Source: Ramlibacter tataouinensis
GTDB taxonomy: Bacteria; Pseudomonadota; Gammaproteobacteria; Burkholderiales; Burkholderiaceae_C
Assembly: GCF_001580455.1 (NCBI RefSeq)
Contig: NZ_CP010951.1
Coordinates: forward strand, 1,116,001-1,180,000
Direction of reading: 5' to 3'
DNA length: 64,000 nucleotides
The notes beneath the pieces were generated by a model. The model saw only the letters and a program-made list of their open reading frames with translations, did no database searches and was not told where the DNA came from. The translations under genes were made by a program, and so were the position numbers. Of this stretch, positions 51,842-59,688 are shown one piece after another. Positions within the stretch are counted from its first letter, which is position 1, and each line of letters opens with the position of its first letter.

Positions 51842-51879
51842 TCGGACCTTGTATAGCGTAGCCTTTGCAGGAGCCTGAC

Positions 51880-52074
51880 TCAGCCCGACTCTTTTTCCGA
51901 CCACAGCACCCCGCCCGTCGCCCAGTCGTGGCGCTTGATGTCGTAGAGCAGGACATCGACCGCCTCGGGCTTCGACTTGAGCGTCTCCACGACCGCCTGG
52001 GTGAGCGCGTGAACGAGCGCCCGCTTCTGCTCGACCGTGCGGCCCTCCATCAATTCGACGCGGATCGTTGGCAT
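51880..52074 (-). CDS. 4-oxalocrotonate tautomerase family protein
   Basis: The 64-residue small tautomerase begins MPTIRVELMEGRTVEQKRALV. After removal of Met, Pro1 is the general base; Arg in MEGRT is the expected substrate contact. A GGAGGTTCA ribosome-binding site precedes the ATG. The family isomerises enols in aromatic degradation or detoxifies small organics. It leads a leftward group with a small membrane protein, nitronate monooxygenase and the pyrimidine-dimer glycosylase. Confidence 0.9.
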   Translation of the reverse strand: MPTIRVELMEGRTVEQKRALVHALTQAVVETLKSKPEAVDVLLYDIKRHDWATGGVLWSEKESG

Positions 52075-52254
52075 TGAACCTCCTGGGACAAGTTGTTGAA
52101 TGAAGCGCCGACTTTACCCGCACGTGCTGGAAGCAGCTGCCGGCGACCGCGCGCGCATGCAGGTGGTTGAGCCACAAGCGCCAGGGACGAAACCGGGCAA
52201 GGAAAACGCTCAGCGCCTACAAGGCACCGCCGGGCCGGACATTAGCCTAGGCGC

Positions 52255-53517
52255 ATGAGTGCATCCTGGTGGGCAGGCATCAGCGCGGGAGTCGCCGCCG
52301 TGATGCTGTTGATCCTTTGGTCGGTGCGCCGGCACCAGCGCCCGCTGCTCAACCTGCGCTCCGATTCCCCCATCGAGGAGCTGATGCCGTCTCTGGCCGG
52401 TCTCACCATGGGCCACTGCGCCGAGGGCAATTCGGTGACCGTGCTGGAGAACGGCGAATTCTTCGACGTGCTGCTGGATCGCATCGGGAGCGCCCGTCAC
52501 TCGGTGCACTTCGAGACTTTCCTGTGGAAGGAAGGGAAGCTCGGGGGCCGGCTTGCAGACGCCCTGTGCCATCGCGCCCGGGCCGGCGTCAACGTGCGCC
52601 TGACGCTGGATTTCAACGGCTGCCGAGGGATGGGGCGCGAGGCGCGCCGGCGGCTCGAATCCGCCGGTTGCCGCATCGCGATCTTCCATCCCCTAAGCCT
52701 CAAGACCTTGGGCGTGATGAATGACCGCACCCACCGCAAGCTGGTGGTCATCGACGGCCGCGAAGCCTTCGTCGGAGGTCACTGCATCGTCGACGAGTGG
52801 CTGGGCAATGCCGAGGACGGCAGGCACTATGCAGATGTGAGCGTGCAGGTGCGCGGGCCCATCGTACACAGCCTGCAGTCGGCCTTCAGCGAGAACTGGG
52901 GTGAGGTGACGGGCGAGATGTTCATCGGCAACGACTATTTCCCCGCGCAAGCGCCCGCCGGCGACGTGCGAATCCACGCCGCCTTCCTGAAACCGGATGG
53001 CTCGGCGCCGACCGTGAAGATCCTGCACCACGCGGCGCTGTGCCTGGCCAAGCGGCGCCTGTGGATCCAGAACCCCTACTTCATCCCGGAGCGCGAAGCG
53101 GTCAAGGCGCTGGCCGAGGCGGTGCAGCGCGGAGTCGACGTGCGCGTGCTCATGCCCTCCACCGGCGGGTCGGACAATCCCATGGTGCAGCATGCGGGTC
53201 ACCACAACTTCGAGCGCTTGCTGGAGGCGGGCGTGCGCCTGTTCGAGTACCAGCACACCTTGCTGCACCAGAAGGTCATGACGATCGACGGCATCTGGAG
53301 CGCCGTCGGCTCGAGCAACTTCGACGACCGTTCGTTCGAAACCAACGACGAGATCACCCTGGGCATCCTCGACGCGGCCGTGGCGGCGCGGCTGGACGCC
53401 GTGTTCGAACACTACGCGGCGCGCGCCCGCGAGATCAAGCTGACGCGCTGGCAACACCGACCGCTCGGCCACCGGCTGCTGGACCGGGTGTGCTACGGGT
53501 TCAAGGAGTTGTTGTAG
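52255..53517 (+). CDS. Cardiolipin synthase/phospholipase D family protein
   Basis: The 420-residue membrane-anchored enzyme has one N-terminal transmembrane helix (SASWWAGISAGVAAVMLLIL). Two HKD motifs are intact: HRKLVVIDGREAFVGG (about 158) and LHQKVMTIDGIWSAVGSSNFDDRSF (about 339-363). Two complete HKD sites indicate an active ClsA/ClsB-like transferase that joins phosphatidylglycerol molecules. It is monocistronic and starts ATG 52255, divergent from the tautomerase. Confidence 0.92.
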   Translation: MSASWWAGISAGVAAVMLLILWSVRRHQRPLLNLRSDSPIEELMPSLAGLTMGHCAEGNSVTVLENGEFFDVLLDRIGSARHSVHFETFLWKEGKLGGRLADALCHRARAGVNVRLTLDFNGCRGMGREARRRLESAGCRIAIFHPLSLKTLGVMNDRTHRKLVVIDGREAFVGGHCIVDEWLGNAEDGRHYADVSVQVRGPIVHSLQSAFSENWGEVTGEMFIGNDYFPAQAPAGDVRIHAAFLKPDGSAPTVKILHHAALCLAKRRLWIQNPYFIPEREAVKALAEAVQRGVDVRVLMPSTGGSDNPMVQHAGHHNFERLLEAGVRLFEYQHTLLHQKVMTIDGIWSAVGSSNFDDRSFETNDEITLGILDAAVAARLDAVFEHYAARAREIKLTRWQHRPLGHRLLDRVCYGFKELL

Positions 53518-53548
53518 TTGCTGTAGTCGACAACCCGGATGCGAACGC

Positions 53549-54070
53549 TCACCTGGACGCCTGGCGCGCAAATGCGTCGATGCTGGCGAGCAACTGGTCC
53601 TGGGCCGGCATGTGCCCTTCGGGGGTCAAGCGATCCACCATGTCGGGAAGCAGTTCGGAAAGACCTGCCCGCGCCTGGTCCTCGCTGACTCCTGCCTGGC
53701 TGGCGATCGCCGCCAGCTTTTCCGGCCCCAGGATGTCCGACCACGCCTGCGGCTGAAGCGGCTCGTTGGGGCCGGTACTCACCCAGGAGTTGGCTTGTTG
53801 ACCATAGCCGGTTCGCGTCAGCTGCTCAAGCAGCCCGCCCAGTCCACCTAGCCCACCTAGCCCACCCGGCCCAGCCTCACCCGATCCGCCGAAGGGCGAA
53901 GACGCAGCACCTCCCATCCCGCCGCCCTGCCGATTGGCCAGCATCCCGAGCACGACGGGCAGCAGGGCGATCAACACACTGCTCATGCCGCCACCGGCGG
54001 CCTGGCCCATCGGTTGACGCCCTTGGCTGTTCCCCGCGAGTCCACCGAGAATTTGATCGAGCAAGCCCAT
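53549..54070 (-). CDS. YidB family protein (DUF937)
   Basis: The 173-residue protein opens MGLLDQILGGLAGNSQGRQP and has a hydrophobic segment SVLIALLPVVLGMLANRQGG. A Gly-rich LGGLGGLGG run is encoded by a short 9-base tandem repeat (about 53840-53868). The YidB C-terminal part is QQANSWVSTGPNEPLQPQAW and GVSEDQARAGLSELLPDMVDRLTPEGHMP. Function is unknown. GGAG before ATG 54070 favours this start over 54082. Confidence 0.88.
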   Translation of the reverse strand: MGLLDQILGGLAGNSQGRQPMGQAAGGGMSSVLIALLPVVLGMLANRQGGGMGGAASSPFGGSGEAGPGGLGGLGGLGGLLEQLTRTGYGQQANSWVSTGPNEPLQPQAWSDILGPEKLAAIASQAGVSEDQARAGLSELLPDMVDRLTPEGHMPAQDQLLASIDAFARQASR

Positions 54071-54250
54071 GTTGCACTCCAATGCCTGGATTGAGGGTCG
54101 ACATCCTGTACCCGAAGCGCCCTCCGACGCAAGGCCGTAGTGTTCGTAGCCCCAGCCCGTAGCCCCAGCCTCCCAGCCATGAGCTGAGCATTGCGCCGAA
54201 CTGGTGCCCGAGGTGGGCCAAGAGCCTGCGGCGCTCAGCGCCCGGTGCAG

Positions 54251-55231
54251 TCAGCCGCCGACGGGCTGCCCCGATGCGTCGAACATGCCATCGAACAGCG
54301 CCGAACTCAGGTAGCGTTCACCTGAATCCGGAAGGATCACGACGATGGTCTTCCCGGCGTGCTCCGGCTTCTTCGCCCAGCGCACCGCCGCGGCCACCGC
54401 GGCGCCGCAGGAGATTCCCGAAAGGATCCCCTCTTCCTGCGCGAGACGGCGCGCGTAGACCAGGGCCTCCTCGTTGCTCACCTGCTCGATCGCATCGACC
54501 AGGGTCAGGTCCAGCACTTCGGGCACGAAGCCCGCGCCGAGACCCTGGAGCTTGTGCGGCGCCGGCTTGAGTTCCTCGCCATTGCGGGTCTGGGTCAGCA
54601 CCGGGCTGGCCGAAGGCTCAACCGCGACCGAGACGATGGGCTTGCGGCGGGTGCGCTTGAAATAGCGCGACACGCCCGTGATGGTCCCGCCCGTGCCTAC
54701 GCCCGAGACGAAGATGTCCACGTCGCCGCCGGTGTCGGCCCAGATCTCCGGCCCGGTGGTGGCCTCATGAATCGCCGGATTCGCCGGGTTCTTGAATTGT
54801 TGGAGCAGCACGTACTTCGGGTGCGACGCGGCGATCTCCTCGGCTTTCGCGATCGCCGCTCTCATGCCCTTGACGCCCTCGGTCAGCACCAGCCTGGCGC
54901 CGTAGGCGAGCAGCAGCTTGCGCCGCTCGATGCTCATGGTGTCGGGCATGGTCAGCGTGATCGGAATGCCGCGGGCGGCGGCGACGAACGCGAGCGCGAT
55001 GCCCGTGTTGCCGCTGGTGGGCTCCACGATCTCCTTGCCGGGGCCGAGCAGGCCGCGGTTTTCGGCATCCCAGACCATCGCCGCGCCGATGCGGCACTTC
55101 ACCGAGTACGCGGGATTGCGGCCCTCGATCTTGGCGAGCACGGTGGCGCGGGCGCCGTCCGTCACTCTCGACAGCCTGACGAGCGGCGTGCGCCCAATGG
55201 CTTGCGAGTTGTCGGCATAGATTTGGCTCAC
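54251..55231 (-). CDS. cysK: Cysteine synthase A
   Basis: The 326-residue O-acetylserine sulfhydrylase has the PLP lysine in RNPAYSVKCRIGAAM, the Asn loop PTSGNTGIALAF, the GVGTGGTITGVSRYFK phosphate site and GISCGAAVAAAV. PDSGERYLSSALFDG is the classic CysK C-terminal stretch. The frame opens with ATG 55246, but GTG 55231 with AGGAG five bases before it gives the family start SQIYADNSQAIGRTPLV. It follows the Dnr-like regulator by 63 bases. A distinct second cysteine synthase gene lies at 6935. Confidence 0.92.
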   Translation of the reverse strand: MSQIYADNSQAIGRTPLVRLSRVTDGARATVLAKIEGRNPAYSVKCRIGAAMVWDAENRGLLGPGKEIVEPTSGNTGIALAFVAAARGIPITLTMPDTMSIERRKLLLAYGARLVLTEGVKGMRAAIAKAEEIAASHPKYVLLQQFKNPANPAIHEATTGPEIWADTGGDVDIFVSGVGTGGTITGVSRYFKRTRRKPIVSVAVEPSASPVLTQTRNGEELKPAPHKLQGLGAGFVPEVLDLTLVDAIEQVSNEEALVYARRLAQEEGILSGISCGAAVAAAVRWAKKPEHAGKTIVVILPDSGERYLSSALFDGMFDASGQPVGG

Positions 55232-55294
55232 GGGGACTCCTCTCATTTCTGGCTCATGGCAGGGCTCGGCCGCCTCGCCCGACTCCTCCGACTC

Positions 55295-55999
55295 CTATTG
55301 CATCTGGTACGCGGCCAGCGCCTTCGGGTCCAGGATCCGGATGTCACGCCGCTCGATCTGGATCAGGCCTTGCGACTCCAGTTCGTGCAGCACGCGCGAG
55401 AAATATTCGGGGGTGAGCGACAGGCGGGAGGCGATCGTGGCCTTGCTGACCGGCAGCGAGACATCGACCGGTCCGTGGGGCTCGGCGCCTTCCACGACGT
55501 CGCGCAGCAGATAGCCGATGATGCGCTGCGCGCCGGTGCACAGGGTGTAGTCCTCCACGTCGCGCACCAGCCCGTGCAGCCGGCGCGCCATGCCGGCCAG
55601 CATGCGCAGGCAGAAGCGCGGGTCGCGCTCGATCTCGCCAAGCACCGCCTTCTTGGACACGCTCACCACCAGCGCGTCGGTCACGGCCTGGGCATTCACG
55701 ATGTAGGGGCGGCCGGTGAACATCAGCGCTTCGGCGAAACTGCCCCGCGGGCCGATGATCTCGATGACCTTTTCCTGGCCGACCGCCGACAGCGCGTACA
55801 GCTTCACCTGGCCGATCACGGTGACGTGAAACTCCTCGCAAGGCTCGCCGACGCGGAACACGTGCTGCCCGCGCGCGAGCCGCCGGATCGTGCAGCCCTC
55901 GGCGATGCGCATGAGCTCGGCCGGCGCCACGTCATGAAACAGCGGCAGCGCCGACAGGTAGCGCGGCAGGTCGAAGCTGGGTCGGACCTGGTTGTCCAT
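55295..55999 (-). CDS. Crp/Fnr-family regulator, Dnr-like
   Basis: The 234-residue protein has a cyclic-nucleotide-binding-like beta roll (about 15-130; RLARGQHVFRVGEPCEEFHV), a dimer helix (LRMLAGMARRLHGLVRD) and a C-terminal winged helix. Its recognition helix lies in SKATIASRLSLTPEYFSRVL, similar to nitric-oxide regulators of the Dnr/NnrR branch. The N-terminal Cys cluster of FNR is absent; only two Cys occur near the front. An 11-base palindrome TTTGGCCCAAA lies at 56043-56053, about 45 bases before the start, and might be an operator. The nearby respiratory operon suggests it is the target. Confidence 0.86.
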   Translation of the reverse strand: MDNQVRPSFDLPRYLSALPLFHDVAPAELMRIAEGCTIRRLARGQHVFRVGEPCEEFHVTVIGQVKLYALSAVGQEKVIEIIGPRGSFAEALMFTGRPYIVNAQAVTDALVVSVSKKAVLGEIERDPRFCLRMLAGMARRLHGLVRDVEDYTLCTGAQRIIGYLLRDVVEGAEPHGPVDVSLPVSKATIASRLSLTPEYFSRVLHELESQGLIQIERRDIRILDPKALAAYQMQ

Positions 56000-56081
56000 G
56001 GCGTCTTCCGTTGGGCGCCCACAGGCGCCGATAGCCTGAAGTTTTGGCCCAAACGGCAGAAGTCGATTTGCGACAGGTCAA

Positions 56082-56109
56082 CTAGGGCCTATTAACACTA
56101 TGAGAGGGC
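56082..56109. repeat. Left terminal inverted repeat of the MITE-like element
   Basis: The shared core is GGGCCTRTTAACRCTATG (56085-56102), continuing GRGAGGGC. The left copy has A at the three variable positions, the right copy G. Confidence 0.8.
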
Positions 56110-56114
56110 GCGCG

Positions 56115-56212
56115 CCGGTGGCTGGCAGGCTGCAGGGCTAGGCGCGGCCGAGGCCGTGTGCTCGCGCACACAACGAGGCCGCAACGACGCCCTGCGGCCT
56201 GCCAGCCACCGG
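56115..56212. repeat. Hairpin domain 1 of the MITE-like element
   Basis: Arms 56115-56138 and 56189-56212 are inverted copies with one mismatch in 24. A second nested stem lies inside: GTGTGC (56156-56161) pairs with GCACAC (56166-56171) across a four-base loop, flanked by GCGGCC and GGCCGC. Confidence 0.75.
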
Positions 56213-56220
56213 CCCGAAGG

Positions 56221-56318
56221 GTGACCCATGAAACGGGCGCCCTCGGCGTTGCAAATGCTCGCCGGGGTCCCACCCCGGCTGTGCTTTGCGCCTTGATGGC
56301 GCCCGTTTCCTGGGTCAC
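56221..56318. repeat. Hairpin domain 2 of the MITE-like element
   Basis: Arms 56221-56241 and 56298-56318 are inverted copies with one mismatch in 21. Nested inside is a perfect 7-base stem: GCCGGGG (56261-56267) and CCCCGGC (56273-56279) with a five-base loop. Confidence 0.75.
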
Positions 56319-58246
56319 GCGAGCCCTCCCATAGCGTTAACAGGCCCTAGCTTCATTGCGGGGCTGAAGGCGTCCGAAAAGCAGGATTGCTCGTCCAGCC
56401 CGCGTGCCAGGAAGGCGCCGACGGCGGCATCGACCATGCGCACCGAGCCGCAAACGTACACCTCATGGCCCTCCAGTTGCGGAAAATCGGCCAGCATCGC
56501 CTCGTGCACCAGGCCGGTCCGGCCCTGCCAGCCGTCCCCGGGCTGGGGCTCCGAAGCGACGGCAGCAAAATGGAAGTTGGGGTGCTCGGCCTCCCAGCGC
56601 CGCAGCAGGTCCAGCATGTAGAAGTCCTGCGGACGCCGCACGCCCCAGTACACATGGATGCTGCGCTGGATACCGCGGTGGAACGCGTCCTCCACGATGC
56701 TCTTCACCGGGGCAAAACCCGTCGCGGCGGCGACCAGCAGAATGGGACGCTCGCCCTCCCGCAGCGTGAACCGGCCGAACGGGCCTTCGAAGCGCACCGT
56801 GTCGCCCTGGCTCATCTGGGTGAACACCTGCGTCGTGAACCGGCCCCCGGGGATGCGGCGCACGTGCAGTTCGATGGACGCGTTCTCGTGCGGCGCATTG
56901 GCGAACGAGAACGCCCGCCGCTGCCCGTCCTCGAGCACGATGTTGATGTACTGCCCGGCCGCGAAGCGGATGCGCTCGCCGCCTTCCGGGGCCAGCCGGA
57001 TCCGCATGACCTCGGGCGCGAGCCGCTCCATCGCCTCCACGCGCGCGAGGTGCTGCGGCTGTTCGGCCGCAGCCGTCGCCAGCGGTGCATCGACGTCGAT
57101 CACCACGTCGCCCGCCGGCACCGCGCAGCACATCAGCGCCTTGCCCAGCGCGCGCAACTCGCCCGGCAGCGCCGAGGGCTGGTAGGCGCGGTGCTCGACC
57201 GGCCCGTGCTCGACGGTGCACAGGCACAGCCCGCAGGCGCCGTTGCGGCATTCGTACGGCAGCGCCAGCCCTTCGCGCAGGCCGGCGTCGAGCACGGTCT
57301 CGTCGGCGCGCACCTGCAGCCGTGCCTCCGCGCCGTCCGCGCCATGGACCACCAGCTCGTGTCCTCCCCCGCGCCGGCCGCGGCGCATCGGCCACCAGGG
57401 GATGCAGCCCAGGACCAGGGTCGCGATGGCGGCGAATGCCCAGACCTCGCCGAGGGGCCAGGAGGCCATCAAGGGCAGCAGCGCGAGGTAGTACCAGTCC
57501 AGCGCCACGGCCGTGACCGCGCGCGAGAAGTCCGCCGGTCCGCCCTGGCTGACCACCGGCTGCGCCAGCGAGAGCAGCAGCAGCGCCGCTGTGGTGCCGA
57601 GCGCGATCGGCCGGGGCGGTGAGGTCCTGGCCTTGGGGACCCGCTGCACATGCACCCACATCAGCAGCAGCAGCGCCAGCGGCAGCCCGATGTGCAGGAA
57701 GGACAGCAGCGAGAAGAAGCGGTCGCTCACACTGCTGGCGTACATGAAGTTGCGCATCAGCGTGCCGCCAAAACTGGGCAGCCAGTCGAACCACTCGAAG
57801 CTCGCGGTGACCACGAACTGCGCGAGCTGGTCCCAGGGCAGCATGTAGCCGTTGATCCCGGAGGCGAAGACCAGCCAGATCAGCCCCACGCCGGTGACCC
57901 AGGCGAACCAGCGGTAGCCGTGGAAGCGGTCGAAGGCGAAGTGGCGCACCAGGTGGACTGTCATGGCGACCACCATCGCGTCCGAGGCATAGCGATGCAG
58001 GCTGCGCAGGATGCCCCCGGCGAACCACTGGCCGTGGGTCAGCGACTCCACCGACGCATGCGCCTCGGCGACGCCCGTCTCGAAGAACACGTACAGGTAA
58101 AGCCCGCTGCCGGCGACCAGCCAGAACAGGAAGAAGGCGAGCGCCCCCAGGTGGTAGAAGGGATTGAGCCGATTGCCGAAGGCGGTGTTGAACGCCCCCT
58201 CGACGCCCAGGAACATCCGCTGCAGCAGGCCTTGCAGCCAGCGCAT
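56315..58246 (-). CDS. Cytochrome b - [2Fe-2S] ferredoxin - FAD/NAD(P)H reductase fusion
   Basis: The 643-residue three-part protein begins with a cytochrome b/b6-like membrane part (about 1-290) holding two haem-ligand His pairs, HRYASDAMVVAMTVHLVRHF and FLHIGLPLALLLLMWVHVQRV. A plant-type ferredoxin follows (about 300-385) with CRNGACGLCLC and a later Cys in ALMCCAVPAG. The ferredoxin-NADP reductase part (about 395-625) has RAFSFANAP for FAD and LLVAAATGFAPVKSIVEDA for NAD(P). Electrons should pass from NAD(P)H through FAD and iron-sulfur to membrane haems. ATG 58246 shares a base with the previous stop (TGATG). The last ~11 codons lie within the MITE-like repeat. Confidence 0.85.
   Translation of the reverse strand: MRWLQGLLQRMFLGVEGAFNTAFGNRLNPFYHLGALAFFLFWLVAGSGLYLYVFFETGVAEAHASVESLTHGQWFAGGILRSLHRYASDAMVVAMTVHLVRHFAFDRFHGYRWFAWVTGVGLIWLVFASGINGYMLPWDQLAQFVVTASFEWFDWLPSFGGTLMRNFMYASSVSDRFFSLLSFLHIGLPLALLLLMWVHVQRVPKARTSPPRPIALGTTAALLLLSLAQPVVSQGGPADFSRAVTAVALDWYYLALLPLMASWPLGEVWAFAAIATLVLGCIPWWPMRRGRRGGGHELVVHGADGAEARLQVRADETVLDAGLREGLALPYECRNGACGLCLCTVEHGPVEHRAYQPSALPGELRALGKALMCCAVPAGDVVIDVDAPLATAAAEQPQHLARVEAMERLAPEVMRIRLAPEGGERIRFAAGQYINIVLEDGQRRAFSFANAPHENASIELHVRRIPGGRFTTQVFTQMSQGDTVRFEGPFGRFTLREGERPILLVAAATGFAPVKSIVEDAFHRGIQRSIHVYWGVRRPQDFYMLDLLRRWEAEHPNFHFAAVASEPQPGDGWQGRTGLVHEAMLADFPQLEGHEVYVCGSVRMVDAAVGAFLARGLDEQSCFSDAFSPAMKLGPVNAMGGLA
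56323..56350. repeat. Right terminal inverted repeat of the MITE-like element
   Basis: This is the inverted copy of 56082-56109. On the minus strand it is translated as the C-terminal residues LGPVNAMGG of the upstream fusion protein, whose stop lies just beyond at 56315-56317. Confidence 0.8.
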
Positions 58247-59688
58247 CAACGCACCCCCTGCAGCGCGCCCGTGGCGGCGTGGCTGCCCCGCATCGCGCGC
58301 AGCACCACCACGATGAACAGCAGCCCGCCGACGATGGCGACGGCGCCGCCGGCGCCCATCAGCCCCATGCCGGCGACCTCCGCCGTGCTGCGCAGCACCT
58401 GTTCGGCGCCCGCCACCTTGCGCTGCACGCCGTAGCCGCCCGACCATACCAGCCCCACGATGTGCATCAGCTGCCCCACCGCGTAGATCCAGGGCTGGCA
58501 GGTGGCGAGCCTGCCCTGCGGCGCCGCATGGCCGAGCACCGGCAGCAGCTTGTAGACCAGCCCCATGAAGGCCAGGGTGACGCCGACGATGCAGCCGTGG
58601 TAATGCGCGGGAATGCGCACGTTGCTGCCCGAGATGAAGATGCCGATCAGGCCGCCGGCGGCGAACAGCAGCACCGAAGACAGCAGCGCGGCACGCCACG
58701 GCCTGGCCTGCGGGGCGATGCGGCGCAGCCCCAGCACGCCGACGATGGCGGCCAGGCCCACCGGCAGGATGGATACGCCGCCGCCCAGGCGCATGGCCCA
58801 GGTGAGCAGCGCGCGATGCTCGACCGAGCCCACGTCGTGGGCGAGGTAGGCGACCGGCGTCACGAACACGCTGGCCAGCGCCAGCGCGAACATCAGGATC
58901 GCCAGGCGCGGGCTGAGCGGCAGCTGCGCGCCGCAGGCACTCGCCAGCCAGAGCCAGCCGGCCAGCATCAACAGCGTCCAGGTGAACTGCAGCACATGGC
59001 CGCCGCCCCAGAACAGGATCTCGTAGTAGGCCTTGCCCTCCAGCGACGAAGGCACGACGGCGTACGACCAGGCGAAGGCGAACAGGGCGACCGCCGTCGC
59101 CACCGCCGCGGCATTCAGCCCGAAGCGCAGGGCGCCGCTGCCGTCGAAGGCGAAGCCCAGGCGCGGCGCATGCAGCAGGGTGTGCAGCACCAGCAGCGCC
59201 ACGCCCAGCGCGAAGGCCACCAGCCCGCCGATGAAGAGCGGCGCCGTCAGCATCGGGATGTAGTTGGCCATCACCGGCTCGCCCGCCCCCGCGAACGGCG
59301 CCAGCGCCATCGCCGCGGTGCCGGCCCCGGCGAGCGCCAGCGCCGCCCAGCCGCAGCGCATCCGCGCCGGTCCGGAGTTGAGGCTCCACAACATGCCCGC
59401 GATCGCGACGAACCAGACCAGCACGGAGAGGTCGACGTGCGCCACCAGCGCCACATGGAAGAAGTCGGCCGCCGGCAGCCAGCGGTTGACGCCGGGCGTG
59501 CGCGAGATCACCAGCAGGATGGAGAACAGGCCCGAGCCGACGAGCGCGGCCATGCCCAGCCACAGCCAGCCGCGCGCCAGCGCCAGGCGCGCGTCCTGCG
59601 GCACGGCAAAGGCATAGTGGGCGCGCGGCTGCGCCGGCGCGGGTGCGGCGCGACGCGGCGCCGGGGCGAGAACGGTGGAGAGGCTCAT
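58246..59688 (-). CDS. Haem-copper oxidase subunit I-like protein lacking two CuB ligands
   Basis: The 480-residue protein has about 12 membrane helices of the haem-copper oxidase fold. Haem-ligand His candidates are kept in VALVAHVDLSVLVW and IPAHYHGCIVGVTLAFMG. The first CuB His is present (GGGHVLQF, His231), with Phe where oxidases have the cross-linked Tyr. Forty-nine residues later, where the partner subunit at 61928 has the CuB His-His pair, this protein has Ala280-Tyr281. CuB is probably lost or reshaped. ATG 59688 overlaps the upstream stop (ATGA); its stop overlaps the fusion gene start. A haem-only electron carrier or sensor is one possibility. Confidence 0.78.
   Translation of the reverse strand: MSLSTVLAPAPRRAAPAPAQPRAHYAFAVPQDARLALARGWLWLGMAALVGSGLFSILLVISRTPGVNRWLPAADFFHVALVAHVDLSVLVWFVAIAGMLWSLNSGPARMRCGWAALALAGAGTAAMALAPFAGAGEPVMANYIPMLTAPLFIGGLVAFALGVALLVLHTLLHAPRLGFAFDGSGALRFGLNAAAVATAVALFAFAWSYAVVPSSLEGKAYYEILFWGGGHVLQFTWTLLMLAGWLWLASACGAQLPLSPRLAILMFALALASVFVTPVAYLAHDVGSVEHRALLTWAMRLGGGVSILPVGLAAIVGVLGLRRIAPQARPWRAALLSSVLLFAAGGLIGIFISGSNVRIPAHYHGCIVGVTLAFMGLVYKLLPVLGHAAPQGRLATCQPWIYAVGQLMHIVGLVWSGGYGVQRKVAGAEQVLRSTAEVAGMGLMGAGGAVAIVGGLLFIVVVLRAMRGSHAATGALQGVR

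Larger units (their letters stand above)
56082..56350. mobile_element. MITE-like structured repeat with 28-bp terminal inverted repeats
   Basis: This 269-base noncoding element is bounded by 28-base inverted repeats that match at 25 positions, the three differences being A/G. Inside are two large hairpin-forming domains (56115-56212 and 56221-56318). The ends read CTAG on both sides, so a TA or CTAG target duplication cannot be told from the repeat itself. It encodes no transposase; a 78-codon open frame inside is not gene-like. It lies between the respiratory operon and the Dnr-like gene, and its right end supplies the last codons of the fusion gene at 56315. Confidence 0.75.

Noticed and set aside
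53828..53875. Short tandem repeats as a possible CRISPR or VNTR
   Set aside because: The 9-base units encode the LGGLGGLGG run of the YidB-like protein; there are no spacers.
56082..56318. 78-codon open frame on the minus strand inside the repeat
   Set aside because: It lies wholly within the hairpins of the MITE-like element and reads through both palindromes; such frames are often annotated as hypothetical proteins but have no independent support.
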